This document shows positions 1 through 6,287 of a stretch of 7,829 nt of DNA, piece by piece (positions within the stretch are counted from its first letter, which is position 1; every line of letters starts with the position of its first letter). Location of the stretch: contig CAAFWB010000119.1 in assembly GCA_900766395.1 (NCBI GenBank), forward strand, positions 1 to 7,829, read 5' to 3'. This stretch comes from Clostridia bacterium. GTDB taxonomy: Bacteria; Bacillota; Clostridia; Christensenellales; UBA1242. The notes below the pieces were generated by a model. That model worked only from the letters and a program-made list of their open reading frames with translations. It ran no database searches and was not told where the DNA came from. The position numbers and the translations under genes were made by a program.

Positions 1-1
1 T

Positions 2-472
2 GAAATAGAATGGTTTAAAATTTGGAAAAAATTTTTTAAAGAAATTAATGAACCCTTACGACGTTCAAGGCAAACAGGGCACGGAGTTATATTAATTCAT
101 TTAAAAAAACGGAATGAAAAATATGCAGTGCTTTTTGGGAGGTCTTTTACATTAATAAAAGAAAATGTGATTACACAATTTGGAATGGATATGGCATCAA
201 TTCTGTTTGATGGGACATCTATAGATAGTATTTCTTCTAAATATTTTTCTTTAAATAAAAACAAATCTATTACATCATATTATGGTGATAGCACTTTTGA
301 TTTTAATGATAATGAAGCTGTCGATTTACTAAAGGCGAATATTGTTGATTATTCTTATAAAAACTTTTCATCTTTTGATGATTTATTATCAATAATAAAA
401 CGTAAAGCTATCGTTGGGATGAATAATATAAAAATATCGCTATATAAAGATGAAATTAGAAGATATTATTAA
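2..472 (+). CDS. DUF6119/TIGR04141-family protein, N-terminal part (5' truncated by window, split by frame change)
   Basis: The frame is open from base 2 with no stop, so the gene begins upstream of the window. A GTG at 128 is only an internal codon. The visible 156 residues include an early W-x2-IW segment, then LFGRSF and TQFGMDMA followed by a conserved-looking core. This pattern resembles the first half of the sporadically distributed DUF6119/TIGR04141 family, where an FG-R stretch precedes an FGL-like motif. The frame ends at a TAA (470-472) 23 bases inside the next frame, whose product carries the second half of the same family. Members are normally a single protein of roughly 500-600 residues, so the two pieces look like one gene broken by a one-base indel near 446-455. 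Alternatively they could be a genuine two-gene version. The molecular function is not established to my knowledge. The assignment rests on remembered family features, not on a search. Confidence 0.7.
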   Translation, partial: EIEWFKIWKKFFKEINEPLRRSRQTGHGVILIHLKKRNEKYAVLFGRSFTLIKENVITQFGMDMASILFDGTSIDSISSKYFSLNKNKSITSYYGDSTFDFNDNEAVDLLKANIVDYSYKNFSSFDDLLSIIKRKAIVGMNNIKISLYKDEIRRYY

Positions 473-1496
473 TGTTTGTAAATACATAGATGATATTAGA
501 CTTAACTATCAACCAAGATTTATTTTTCCAAAAATGATTTCTGTAAACCAAACAACCTCTGAATTATTAGATAATCAATTACTTGAAAATATCATAAAAA
601 ATGATATGACAAACTTTGAATTTTCAGTTCCATTTTATTCTAAGTCCTCTTCTGACGAATTTGAATTTTTAAATAATATTGAAGAAATAAAAATTAAAAT
701 TGGGAAAATAGAAAGTGAAATAATTAGTTCTTTAGATACATTCCAAATATTTGACTTTATTAAGACAAATATTTCTGGAATATCAAGCATTAGGCAAATA
801 AGAGTGATTATAGATGATGAACCTGATTATTTAATAAAATGGCTTGATGCACAATTAGATTATAATGGCAAAACCTATGCATTATATGATGGAAAATGGT
901 TTGAATTTAATCAATCGTATATTGATAATATAAACAAAAGAGTTAAATCTTTTGAAAATGAAATAATTAAAGTTGATTTGATTGGAGAATATGAATTTAG
1001 CAAACAAGAGGAGATACAGTATTTTACAGACAATAAAGATAATATACAAAAATCTTTTGGAGAATCTACTCCTTATAGAGAATATATTTACAATTACAAA
1101 CTTTCAAAAGAAAAAAAATACAAATTGTTTGATAGGATAACTTTTGATGGAAACATAGAGGTATGCGATTTATATGGGAATAATACATTAATTCATTGCA
1201 AAATTGGTAAAACTGCTAATTTAGAGGAGTGTTTAAGGCAGGCAATTTATGGAACAAAATATTTCTATCAGAATAAAGTATTGGTTGCTAATAAAGAAAA
1301 CCATTATGGTGAAAAAATAGGAGATGCAAATTCATCATGTGTTATTTACTTATCCGATTCGAAAAATATAGATAATTTTTTAATCTCATCAAAAAGGTCA
1401 TTAAGGGTAAAACAAACTTTTATTGATTGGGTTAACATGTGTAGAAATATAAAGTTTGGGTCAAAGCTTATTGTTTCGAAATATAGAAATGCATAG
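450..1496 (+). CDS. DUF6119/TIGR04141-family protein, C-terminal part
   Basis: This 348-residue product carries the hallmarks of the C-terminal half of DUF6119/TIGR04141 proteins. They include a DGKWF segment (residues 147-151), a YIYNYKL stretch, LFDRI (about 226-230), IEVCDLYG (about 236-243), LIHCK (247-251) and a following RQA segment. These match the family's pattern of FDR, EPCDL, LIHVK and the downstream helix. The ATG at 450 has no convincing ribosome site: the bases just upstream are A/T-rich with no GGAG. Residues read before the ATG in the other frame flow naturally into this product (LYKDE then KLEDIINV). I therefore read it as the 3' part of one disrupted gene, although translation coupled to the overlapping upstream frame cannot be excluded. 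It sits convergent to an R-M operon, which suggests a defence setting. The biochemical role is unknown. Confidence 0.75.
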   Translation: MKLEDIINVCKYIDDIRLNYQPRFIFPKMISVNQTTSELLDNQLLENIIKNDMTNFEFSVPFYSKSSSDEFEFLNNIEEIKIKIGKIESEIISSLDTFQIFDFIKTNISGISSIRQIRVIIDDEPDYLIKWLDAQLDYNGKTYALYDGKWFEFNQSYIDNINKRVKSFENEIIKVDLIGEYEFSKQEEIQYFTDNKDNIQKSFGESTPYREYIYNYKLSKEKKYKLFDRITFDGNIEVCDLYGNNTLIHCKIGKTANLEECLRQAIYGTKYFYQNKVLVANKENHYGEKIGDANSSCVIYLSDSKNIDNFLISSKRSLRVKQTFIDWVNMCRNIKFGSKLIVSKYRNA

Positions 1497-1527
1497 TCAT
1501 TTCATTACAATAATAAAATGCAGTAAA

Positions 1528-1560
1528 AAAGACCATCTATCGTTAGAATAGGTGGTCTTT
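1528..1560. terminator. Bidirectional intrinsic terminator between convergent genes
   Basis: A 13-base arm (1528-1540, AAAGACCATCTAT) pairs with 1548-1560 (ATAGGTGGTCTTT) through one T-G wobble, around a 7-base loop. A-runs on the left and T-runs on the right allow it to stop transcription from both sides. It serves the plus-strand DUF6119 gene ending at 1496 and the minus-strand endonuclease gene ending at 1567. Confidence 0.85.
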
Positions 1561-1566
1561 TATAAA

Positions 1567-2301
1567 TTACTGTTTTTGACGTCCCATTATTATATAACAG
1601 CTTCTTTTAATAAAGTCTTCATAATTATTAAAGATTACACTATCATCAAATGGGTCTTCAATTTTTGTCGAATAAGACAGCAAATCCGTATCATTTATTA
1701 TAGATTTATAATATTCTGCATATTCGTTGGCATTTTTGTAAGAATAATTAGGAGATTTTTCTTTTAACTTTATTAAAATAACAAGGGTTTTGTCTGGTGT
1801 GTGATAAAAAATTGTTGGGTCATCTTTTGACAAAGCTAAATATTTATCCAAATGGTGGTGTGAAATATTATCATATTTTTTAAATACTCCACCTTGTTCA
1901 TAATAAGGGACTTTATCAAAAATGATAAAAATTTGGAAGTATGGTATTGAATTAGAACGGATATTTGCTGTTTCTCCCAACATGTTTTCAAAATAGTTAT
2001 TGCTATTTTGAGAATAGTTTCTCATAACAAATTTTACAGCATATCCAGCGACCACTTTACCTTTTCGGCTGATTGTTATATCAACATTTTTAGGATAATA
2101 TCTGCCATCAATACTTCCTTCTTTATCATCTCCATAACCTTGGGATTGTATACTATATTCATTACCAAGTAAGTTCTCCAAATCCTTTGCTATATAACCA
2201 TGTAAAGATTTAAGTTTTGCCGTACTTCGTGAAGTCCCAACTGTTAAATACGTTTCAAAAGATTGTTTTATAATACTTAAAAATTCTTCATTTGTCATCA
2301 T
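1567..2301 (-). CDS. Putative type II restriction endonuclease paired with the upstream adenine methyltransferase
   Basis: The product has 244 residues. The start codon overlaps the methyltransferase stop in an ATGATGA arrangement, which implies translational coupling. A GGGGG tract (complement of 2311-2315), nine bases before the start, is the only SD-like signal. A second in-frame ATG follows immediately. No family is recognised with certainty. The core KNVDITI (Asp74) followed 14 residues later by YAVKF (Lys90) resembles the beta-hairpin of PD-(D/E)XK nucleases. The position two before the lysine is Ala88 rather than Asp/Glu, so the second acid must come from elsewhere (Glu105 and Glu110 are nearby candidates) or the fold differs. 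A polar stretch, NYSQNSNNYFENMLGE, follows. Size, gene order and tight coupling to a lone methyltransferase are typical of a type II endonuclease. The recognition sequence cannot be inferred. Confidence 0.65.
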   Translation of the reverse strand: MMTNEEFLSIIKQSFETYLTVGTSRSTAKLKSLHGYIAKDLENLLGNEYSIQSQGYGDDKEGSIDGRYYPKNVDITISRKGKVVAGYAVKFVMRNYSQNSNNYFENMLGETANIRSNSIPYFQIFIIFDKVPYYEQGGVFKKYDNISHHHLDKYLALSKDDPTIFYHTPDKTLVILIKLKEKSPNYSYKNANEYAEYYKSIINDTDLLSYSTKIEDPFDDSVIFNNYEDFIKRSCYIIMGRQKQ

Positions 2302-3746
2302 TCAAATAGACCCCCATAATATGCCAACTTATAATCCAAGTAAGCTTTCAAATCTTTTGACGAGAATGTATAGTAACCGCCACTCTTGTATTTGCTTAAT
2401 AAAGAAACATAATCTACAAATTCTTGCGATAGAATTGTTTCCTTTATTTTTTCAATAGGAATTGTTTTACTCATTAGATATAGTCCGCTATAAACACCTG
2501 TTCCAGAAGATGCATTTGTTAATTTAATATCTTTTGTTGTTTTTATTAAAGAATTGATTGCAAGCTTATCGCTAAATGTATCATTTATTGCTTGACTTCT
2601 TCCAAATGCATACCACTGATTTTTATTTTCATTACTTCTTTTAAGTAGTTTGTCTTTATGTAATTGCAAATACGAATACAATTCTTGGTCCTGTTTTAAT
2701 ATATCTTCGCTAATTAAATTTGCATTCTTGTCGTAAGGATAAATAATTGATTTTTTTATGCCCTTTGAAGCTTTAATTACAGGAATAACATATTGCGAAT
2801 TAAAATTAAACTTATTTATAAAAACATTATCACATAATGTCGCAAAACCATTTTTAACTAAAACATCACAGTGACCCAAGTTGAAAAAAATCTTTTTTAA
2901 CATTTTTAAGTTTTGTTTGTTAGAAAAATAAAAGTTTTTTGAAATATAGAAATCATCTGTGGTTAATGTTTCAACATAAAAAGGGATTAAATTTTTTTCA
3001 TCAAACTCAAAGTATTTAATTGTATTTTCTTCTTTAAACTTTTTAAGAATTACAATTGTTGTGTAAGTCATTGCGTTAAAAGCCTGAAAATGCTTTAAGT
3101 CAACAACTTTAGCCAAGTAATTATTTTTAACGAAAATTTCTCTCATGTAGTTTCCCGCAACACTATTAAAGAATGAACTTGGAGTTATATATCCTAAAAC
3201 TCCATTTTTATTGAGCATCTTTAAACCGATTTCATAGAAAACTATATACAAATCTGTCATACCGTTTTGTGCGAATGTATATTTTTTAATATTATCAAAC
3301 GAATCACCCAGATTATGAACACGAATATATGGTGGGTTCCCTAAAACAAAATCCATTTTGTTATCATATTTATGTACATTTAATGTGTTATCACATAATA
3401 TATCCCATGAAACATTTTTAATATTGTATTTTTTAATAACGGCATCGACATTAGATAGACATTTTTTGTGTTCTTCCTTGTCTATTTCAATGCCATGAAT
3501 ATATTCGCCTAGTTCGTTTGCAATTGAAAGTTTGTCAACACCTAATTTTAAAGACTGTTTGCAATATCTATCAACAATCTCAACTAGAAAAGCACCATCT
3601 CCACAACTATTGTCTATAACATGTTTCTTTAATATGTTTTCTTCATAATAGCCAGCTAAATCTAGAATATTTTTCACAATATAATCTGGGGTATAAACTC
3701 TTCCATTTGCTTTTTCTGTTGTTATGTTTTCTTTTTTGTTAGCCAT
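2298..3746 (-). CDS. Type II DNA adenine-N6 methyltransferase, gamma class (TaqI/Eco57I-like)
   Basis: This 482-residue enzyme should transfer a methyl group from S-adenosylmethionine to N6 of adenine in a specific DNA site, protecting the host from the partner nuclease. Motifs appear in gamma-class order. Motif X is GRVYTP (15-20), motif I for AdoMet binding is DNSCGDGAF (45-53), motif II is GIEID (85-89), and the catalytic motif IV is NPPY (137-140). The long C-terminal half, with a YAFGRSQ segment, fits a TaqI-like target-recognition domain. Length is normal for a stand-alone type II methyltransferase and no nuclease domain is fused. The ATG is preceded by AGGAG (complement of 3751-3755) at a spacing of four bases. 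The gene is first in an operon with the endonuclease. Methyltransferase-first order lets protection build up before cleavage activity. No separate controller (C) protein gene is seen. Confidence 0.92.
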   Translation of the reverse strand: MANKKENITTEKANGRVYTPDYIVKNILDLAGYYEENILKKHVIDNSCGDGAFLVEIVDRYCKQSLKLGVDKLSIANELGEYIHGIEIDKEEHKKCLSNVDAVIKKYNIKNVSWDILCDNTLNVHKYDNKMDFVLGNPPYIRVHNLGDSFDNIKKYTFAQNGMTDLYIVFYEIGLKMLNKNGVLGYITPSSFFNSVAGNYMREIFVKNNYLAKVVDLKHFQAFNAMTYTTIVILKKFKEENTIKYFEFDEKNLIPFYVETLTTDDFYISKNFYFSNKQNLKMLKKIFFNLGHCDVLVKNGFATLCDNVFINKFNFNSQYVIPVIKASKGIKKSIIYPYDKNANLISEDILKQDQELYSYLQLHKDKLLKRSNENKNQWYAFGRSQAINDTFSDKLAINSLIKTTKDIKLTNASSGTGVYSGLYLMSKTIPIEKIKETILSQEFVDYVSLLSKYKSGGYYTFSSKDLKAYLDYKLAYYGGLFE

Positions 3747-3803
3747 AGTTCTCCTATTGTGAATAAGGAAATAGATGGCATATTGTCTTTAATATTGGAA
3801 CTC

Positions 3804-3945
3804 CTACTCAAACAATAGTTGAGTCGTTTTTTATATTAAAACTTGAAAAAATTCAACTATTATGAAATATTTGATACATTTTGAATTTTTTTATGTTATA
3901 ATCGTTTTATAGATAAAGGAAAAAGGTCGTCTATTGTTTGAGTAG
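3804..3945. repeat. 15-bp perfect inverted repeat flanking a 112-base AT-rich spacer
   Basis: CTACTCAAACAATAG at 3804-3818 is the exact reverse complement of CTATTGTTTGAGTAG at 3931-3945. The left copy overlaps a small hairpin (ACTCAA 3807-3812 with TTGAGT 3819-3824). The right copy forms the loop and part of the 3' arm of the terminator at 3924-3957. Transcripts leaving this gap in either direction would therefore carry the same 15-base string in their leaders. Confidence 0.85.
3894..3902 (+). promoter_or_regulatory. Extended -10 promoter pointing toward the integrase
   Basis: TGTTATAAT contains a perfect TATAAT (3897-3902) preceded by the TGn extension. No good -35 lies at 17 bases; TTGATA at 3871-3876 is 20 bases away. 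Transcription would begin near 3908-3910 and meet the terminator hairpin at 3924 almost at once. Confidence 0.5.
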
Positions 3946-3957
3946 ATGACTTTTTTC
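3924..3957 (+). terminator. Intrinsic terminator or leader attenuator upstream of the integrase
   Basis: GGTCGTCTA pairs with TAGATGACT through G-T wobbles around a 9-base loop (TTGTTTGAG), with an A-run before it and TTTTTT after (3951-3956). The sequence is recognisably related to the terminator at 1528-1560. It lies between the 3894-3902 promoter and the integrase, so it either ends a very short RNA or limits integrase expression. Confidence 0.7.
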
Positions 3958-4089
3958 TATGGTTATCAAAATTAATTTTAAGAAATTTTCAAAATATGAA
4001 TTTACTCCCTTAATTTTTTAACTTTAGATGTCCTTATAAAGATAGAAGGGCAACCTTTACAAGTTAAAATATACGAGGAGGAATTTTAT

Positions 4090-5025
4090 ATGAAACTTAA
4101 AGAATGGCTAAGTGTATGGCTAGAAAAATACACGAAACACACTGTAAAACTCAGAACCTATGATAGATACAAATACATCATAGAAAAGCACATCAATCCT
4201 AAACTTGGGGATTATGATTTAGATGACCTAAATGGTGAGATTTTTCAAGATTTTGTTTTGAGTGAACTTGAAAATGGTAACTTAAACACAAACGGAAAAC
4301 TTGCAAACAACTCTGTTATTGGGATTGTGAATGTTTTGAAAGGTAGTATGGCGCTTGCAAAATCTTTGGATAAAGTGCAAAGAGATGAAATAAAGAAAAT
4401 TAAGTTGCCAAGTCCAACTGAGAAACCTGTTACGGCTTTTGAAAAACATGAACAAGAAAAGATTGAAAAATATTGTCTTGCTTCAAACAAAAGTAATTAC
4501 ATTGGGATTGTGATTTGCCTTTATACTGGGATTAGACTTGGAGAACTATTAGCGCTTACTTGGGAAGATATAGATTTTCAAACTGGGATTATGAGTATAA
4601 CAAAGACATCTTACAGAATTAAAGAGAATGGCGTGCCTAGAATAGTGATAGATAATCCTAAAACAAAAAATTCAAGCAGAGTTATCCCACTTCCAAAAGC
4701 ATTGTTGGATATTTTGAAGAAAATCAAGAAAACATCTAATTCAAAATATGTTATATCAACCCGCACTGGTGGAATTGTTGGAACAAGGGCTTATCAAAGG
4801 ACTTATGAAAGAATTTTGAGCAAAATTGGAGTTGGTTATAAAAACTTTCACTCACTTCGTCATACTTTCGCAACCCGTGCTATTGAAATGGGAATGGATG
4901 TAAAGACTCTATCCGAAATTCTTGGGCACAAAAATCCAGTTGTAACTCTTACAAGATATACCCATTCAATGATGTCTTATAAAACCGATATGATGAACAA
5001 AATGGGCAAAATGCTTGCTGTCTAG
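4090..5025 (+). CDS. int: Site-specific tyrosine recombinase (integrase) of a mobile element
   Basis: This 311-residue enzyme would integrate and excise the element by cutting and rejoining att sites through a 3'-phosphotyrosine intermediate. The N-terminal part (about 1-105) looks like the helical SAM-like core-binding domain. The catalytic domain is complete: Arg149 in TGIRLGEL, Lys191 in the PKTKNSSR hairpin, His254 and Arg257 in HSLRHTF, His280 in LGHKNP, and nucleophile Tyr290 in TRYTHS. It lacks room for the extra N-terminal arm-binding domain found in longer ICE integrases such as Tn916 Int (about 400 residues), unless that domain is reduced. The start is well supported by GGAGGA (4077-4082), seven bases before the ATG. 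It is followed by 173 noncoding bases and then the mobilization operon. No excisionase gene is visible next to it. Confidence 0.95.
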   Translation: MKLKEWLSVWLEKYTKHTVKLRTYDRYKYIIEKHINPKLGDYDLDDLNGEIFQDFVLSELENGNLNTNGKLANNSVIGIVNVLKGSMALAKSLDKVQRDEIKKIKLPSPTEKPVTAFEKHEQEKIEKYCLASNKSNYIGIVICLYTGIRLGELLALTWEDIDFQTGIMSITKTSYRIKENGVPRIVIDNPKTKNSSRVIPLPKALLDILKKIKKTSNSKYVISTRTGGIVGTRAYQRTYERILSKIGVGYKNFHSLRHTFATRAIEMGMDVKTLSEILGHKNPVVTLTRYTHSMMSYKTDMMNKMGKMLAV

Positions 5026-5044
5026 TTTTGTCGAATGCAACACA

Positions 5045-5064
5045 TTAACAAAATTTTATGTTAA
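5045..5064. repeat. Short inverted repeat downstream of the integrase
   Basis: TTAACA (5045-5050) pairs with TGTTAA (5059-5064) across an 8-base AT-rich loop. There is no following T-run, so it is not a convincing terminator. It could be a protein-binding palindrome or chance in AT-rich DNA. Confidence 0.35.
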
Positions 5065-5140
5065 AATGATAAAAATGAAAATTTGAAATCCCTAATTTTC
5101 CCTTTCGGCTACCTTGGGCTAAAAATAGGACACATAAACC

Positions 5141-5169
5141 TTGCACAAATCAAACATTTGTTCTAGAAT
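5141..5169 (+). promoter_or_regulatory. Sigma-A-type promoter of the mobilization operon
   Basis: TTGCAC (5141-5146, -35) and TAGAAT (5164-5169, -10) are separated by exactly 17 bases. Predicted transcription starts near 5176, just before AAAGGAG (5182-5188) and the TTG start at 5199. It is the best-looking promoter in the window. Confidence 0.75.
5151..5164. promoter_or_regulatory. LexA (SOS) operator within the mobilization promoter
   Basis: Read on the minus strand the bases are AGAACAAATGTTTG. This matches 13 of 14 positions of the Gram-positive LexA consensus CGAACRNRYGTTYG; only the first base differs. The box fills the spacer and touches the -10, so bound LexA would block RNA polymerase. 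This predicts induction of the downstream genes by DNA damage. Confidence 0.7.
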
Positions 5170-5198
5170 ATATAAAAGAATAAAGGAGCGAATTTTGG

Positions 5199-5987
5199 TT
5201 GAGAGTTATTAAGTATTTTGACAGAATCCATAAGCAAAAGATTGAACTTGAAGTAACCGATGAAGTTGCTTTGTTTTTGCAGTCTAGTTCTAAAAAATGG
5301 CAAAGAAGTCAAAATGAATATAACTATCGCACAATTTCTCTTGATACTGTGGTTTACTCTGGCGAAAGTGAAGATGTTACACTTGAAGAAACTATTCCTG
5401 CACCTGAAGAAGATGAAGTTATGAATTGTAAGACTTGTAAACAAAAATTAAAGTTTTACAACATTGTTTGGAAAGTGGTTGGCAATCTAGATAAAGATAA
5501 ATATGATTTAGTTTGGGACTTTTTTGTTTTGGAAAAATCTCAAAAGCAACTTGCTTGCGAAAAAGGAATAACCGAAAGTGCATTATCTCAATTATTAAGC
5601 ACCATTCGAGATGATTTGGTTTATCACTTCAATTGCGATAAAGAATTTACACAAACTGATTATTATAAAGAGTATTTAAAAAGAGAAATGCAAGATGTAA
5701 AGAGAATTGTACAAACTTTGACACCAGAAGAAATTGGTGGATACATAATGAATGGAGTTTTAGGACTTACAAAATTGGCAACTCAAGTTTTCAAAAAATC
5801 CACAATTCTAAATAAAGATATTGAATATAAAGATAAATTTTCAAAAGCAAATAGAGTTGTAAAACAGACTATTGAACAACTAAATCCTGATAATGACAAT
5901 ACTAAAACATTCAAAATTCCAGATAACTTAATCAACAAAGAAAATATAGAAAGTATAATTAAAAACATAAATAAATTTTTTAAATAG
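5199..5987 (+). CDS. Sigma-70 region-4-like regulator of the mobile element
   Basis: This 262-residue product starts at TTG, chosen because AAAGGAG lies ten bases upstream and no ATG is available nearby. The N-terminus (KYFDRI, VTDEVALFL, then a basic KKWQRSQNEYNYR stretch and TISLD) resembles small sigma-factor-like proteins common in Bacillota conjugative and mobilizable elements. A helix-turn-helix of sigma region-4 type spans about residues 114-134 (SQKQLACEKGITESALSQLL). A CxxC pair (Cys77, Cys80) lies just before that domain. The last 120 residues are charged, largely helical-looking and unassigned, longer than a minimal region-4 protein. There is no recognisable region 2, so it may act as a transcription activator or a partial sigma factor rather than a full one. 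It is the first gene after the LexA-box promoter and probably regulates the element's own genes. Confidence 0.65.
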   Translation: MRVIKYFDRIHKQKIELEVTDEVALFLQSSSKKWQRSQNEYNYRTISLDTVVYSGESEDVTLEETIPAPEEDEVMNCKTCKQKLKFYNIVWKVVGNLDKDKYDLVWDFFVLEKSQKQLACEKGITESALSQLLSTIRDDLVYHFNCDKEFTQTDYYKEYLKREMQDVKRIVQTLTPEEIGGYIMNGVLGLTKLATQVFKKSTILNKDIEYKDKFSKANRVVKQTIEQLNPDNDNTKTFKIPDNLINKENIESIIKNINKFFK

Positions 5988-6018
5988 AAAAACAGCTTGT
6001 AACTTGGGCTGTTTTTTT
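5988..6018 (+). terminator. Intrinsic terminator/attenuator inside the mobilization operon
   Basis: AAAAACAGC (5988-5996) pairs perfectly with GCTGTTTTT (6008-6016) around an 11-base loop, followed by a T-run to 6018. It begins directly after the regulator's stop codon. Only 35 bases remain before the next start codon and I see no promoter there. The RHH and relaxase genes therefore seem to depend on read-through. Confidence 0.8.
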
Positions 6019-6053
6019 GTTGCCCTTTAAAATTTAAAAAACTAGGAGAATTT

Positions 6054-6287
6054 ATGCAAATATTAAACAATGAAACAATGCTACGAATTAGAGATGAAAA
6101 CTTGTTAGACAAATTACAAGAAATGTTTAACGAGTCCAACTTTACATCTTACAATGCTTTTCTAAATTATCTTTTAAAGCAAGTTGTATTTAGAGAAAAT
6201 AGAGAAGATGAGATTATTGAAAAGTTAGAAACACTAGAAGACAAAACAAACGCCATTTATGAAAAGGTAAAAAAGTATGACAGTTAA
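6054..6287 (+). CDS. Small ribbon-helix-helix protein, probable relaxosome accessory (MobC-like)
   Basis: This 77-residue protein starts with a short strand (ETMLRIRD), then two helices (LLDKLQEMF and SYNAFLNYLLKQVV), the arrangement expected of a ribbon-helix-helix DNA-binding fold. The C-terminal third (EDEIIEKLETLEDKTNAIYE) is heptad-like and could form a coiled coil. AGGAG at 6044-6048, five bases before the ATG, supports the start. The gene overlaps the relaxase start by 11 bases, so the two are probably co-translated. Proteins of this size directly before a relaxase commonly bind oriT and help the relaxase nick, or repress the mob operon. The fold call is by eye. The role is inferred mainly from position. 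Confidence 0.65.
   Translation: MQILNNETMLRIRDENLLDKLQEMFNESNFTSYNAFLNYLLKQVVFRENREDEIIEKLETLEDKTNAIYEKVKKYDS

Larger units (their letters stand above)
3747..4089. other. 343-base intergenic gap between divergent R-M and integrase genes
   Basis: No coding sequence was seen. From left to right it holds the methyltransferase ribosome site (3751-3755), the left inverted-repeat copy (3804-3818), and a possible weak minus-strand promoter (complement of about 3831-3857; TTGAAT, 15-base spacer, TATAAA). It continues with the plus-strand extended -10 (3894-3902), the terminator (3924-3957), a small GCAA-loop hairpin (AAGG 4046-4049 with CCTT 4054-4057) and the integrase ribosome site. I could not identify an attachment core or a strong integrase promoter close to the gene. 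Confidence 0.6.

Noticed and set aside
1552..1767. Plus-strand 71-codon frame with a membrane-protein look
   Set aside because: It is antisense to the endonuclease gene and starts inside the terminator hairpin. The F/I/Y richness is an antisense artefact.
4245..4490. Minus-strand open frame inside the integrase gene
   Set aside because: It lies wholly within a well-supported plus-strand gene, has no ribosome site, and the product is a low-complexity F/S/L-rich antisense translation.
5026..5140. Attachment site or integrase terminator between integrase and mob promoter
   Set aside because: The TTAACA/TGTTAA palindrome lacks a T-run, and no second copy of any local string that could mark an att pair was found in the window.
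5163..5444. Minus-strand open frame opposite the regulator's 5' end
   Set aside because: It is antisense to the promoter, ribosome site and N-terminus of the regulator, with no recognisable domain.
5783..6139. Minus-strand open frame of 118 codons
   Set aside because: It spans the terminator and parts of two convincing plus-strand genes. Its hydrophobic appearance comes from reading AT-rich lysine/asparagine codons in antisense.
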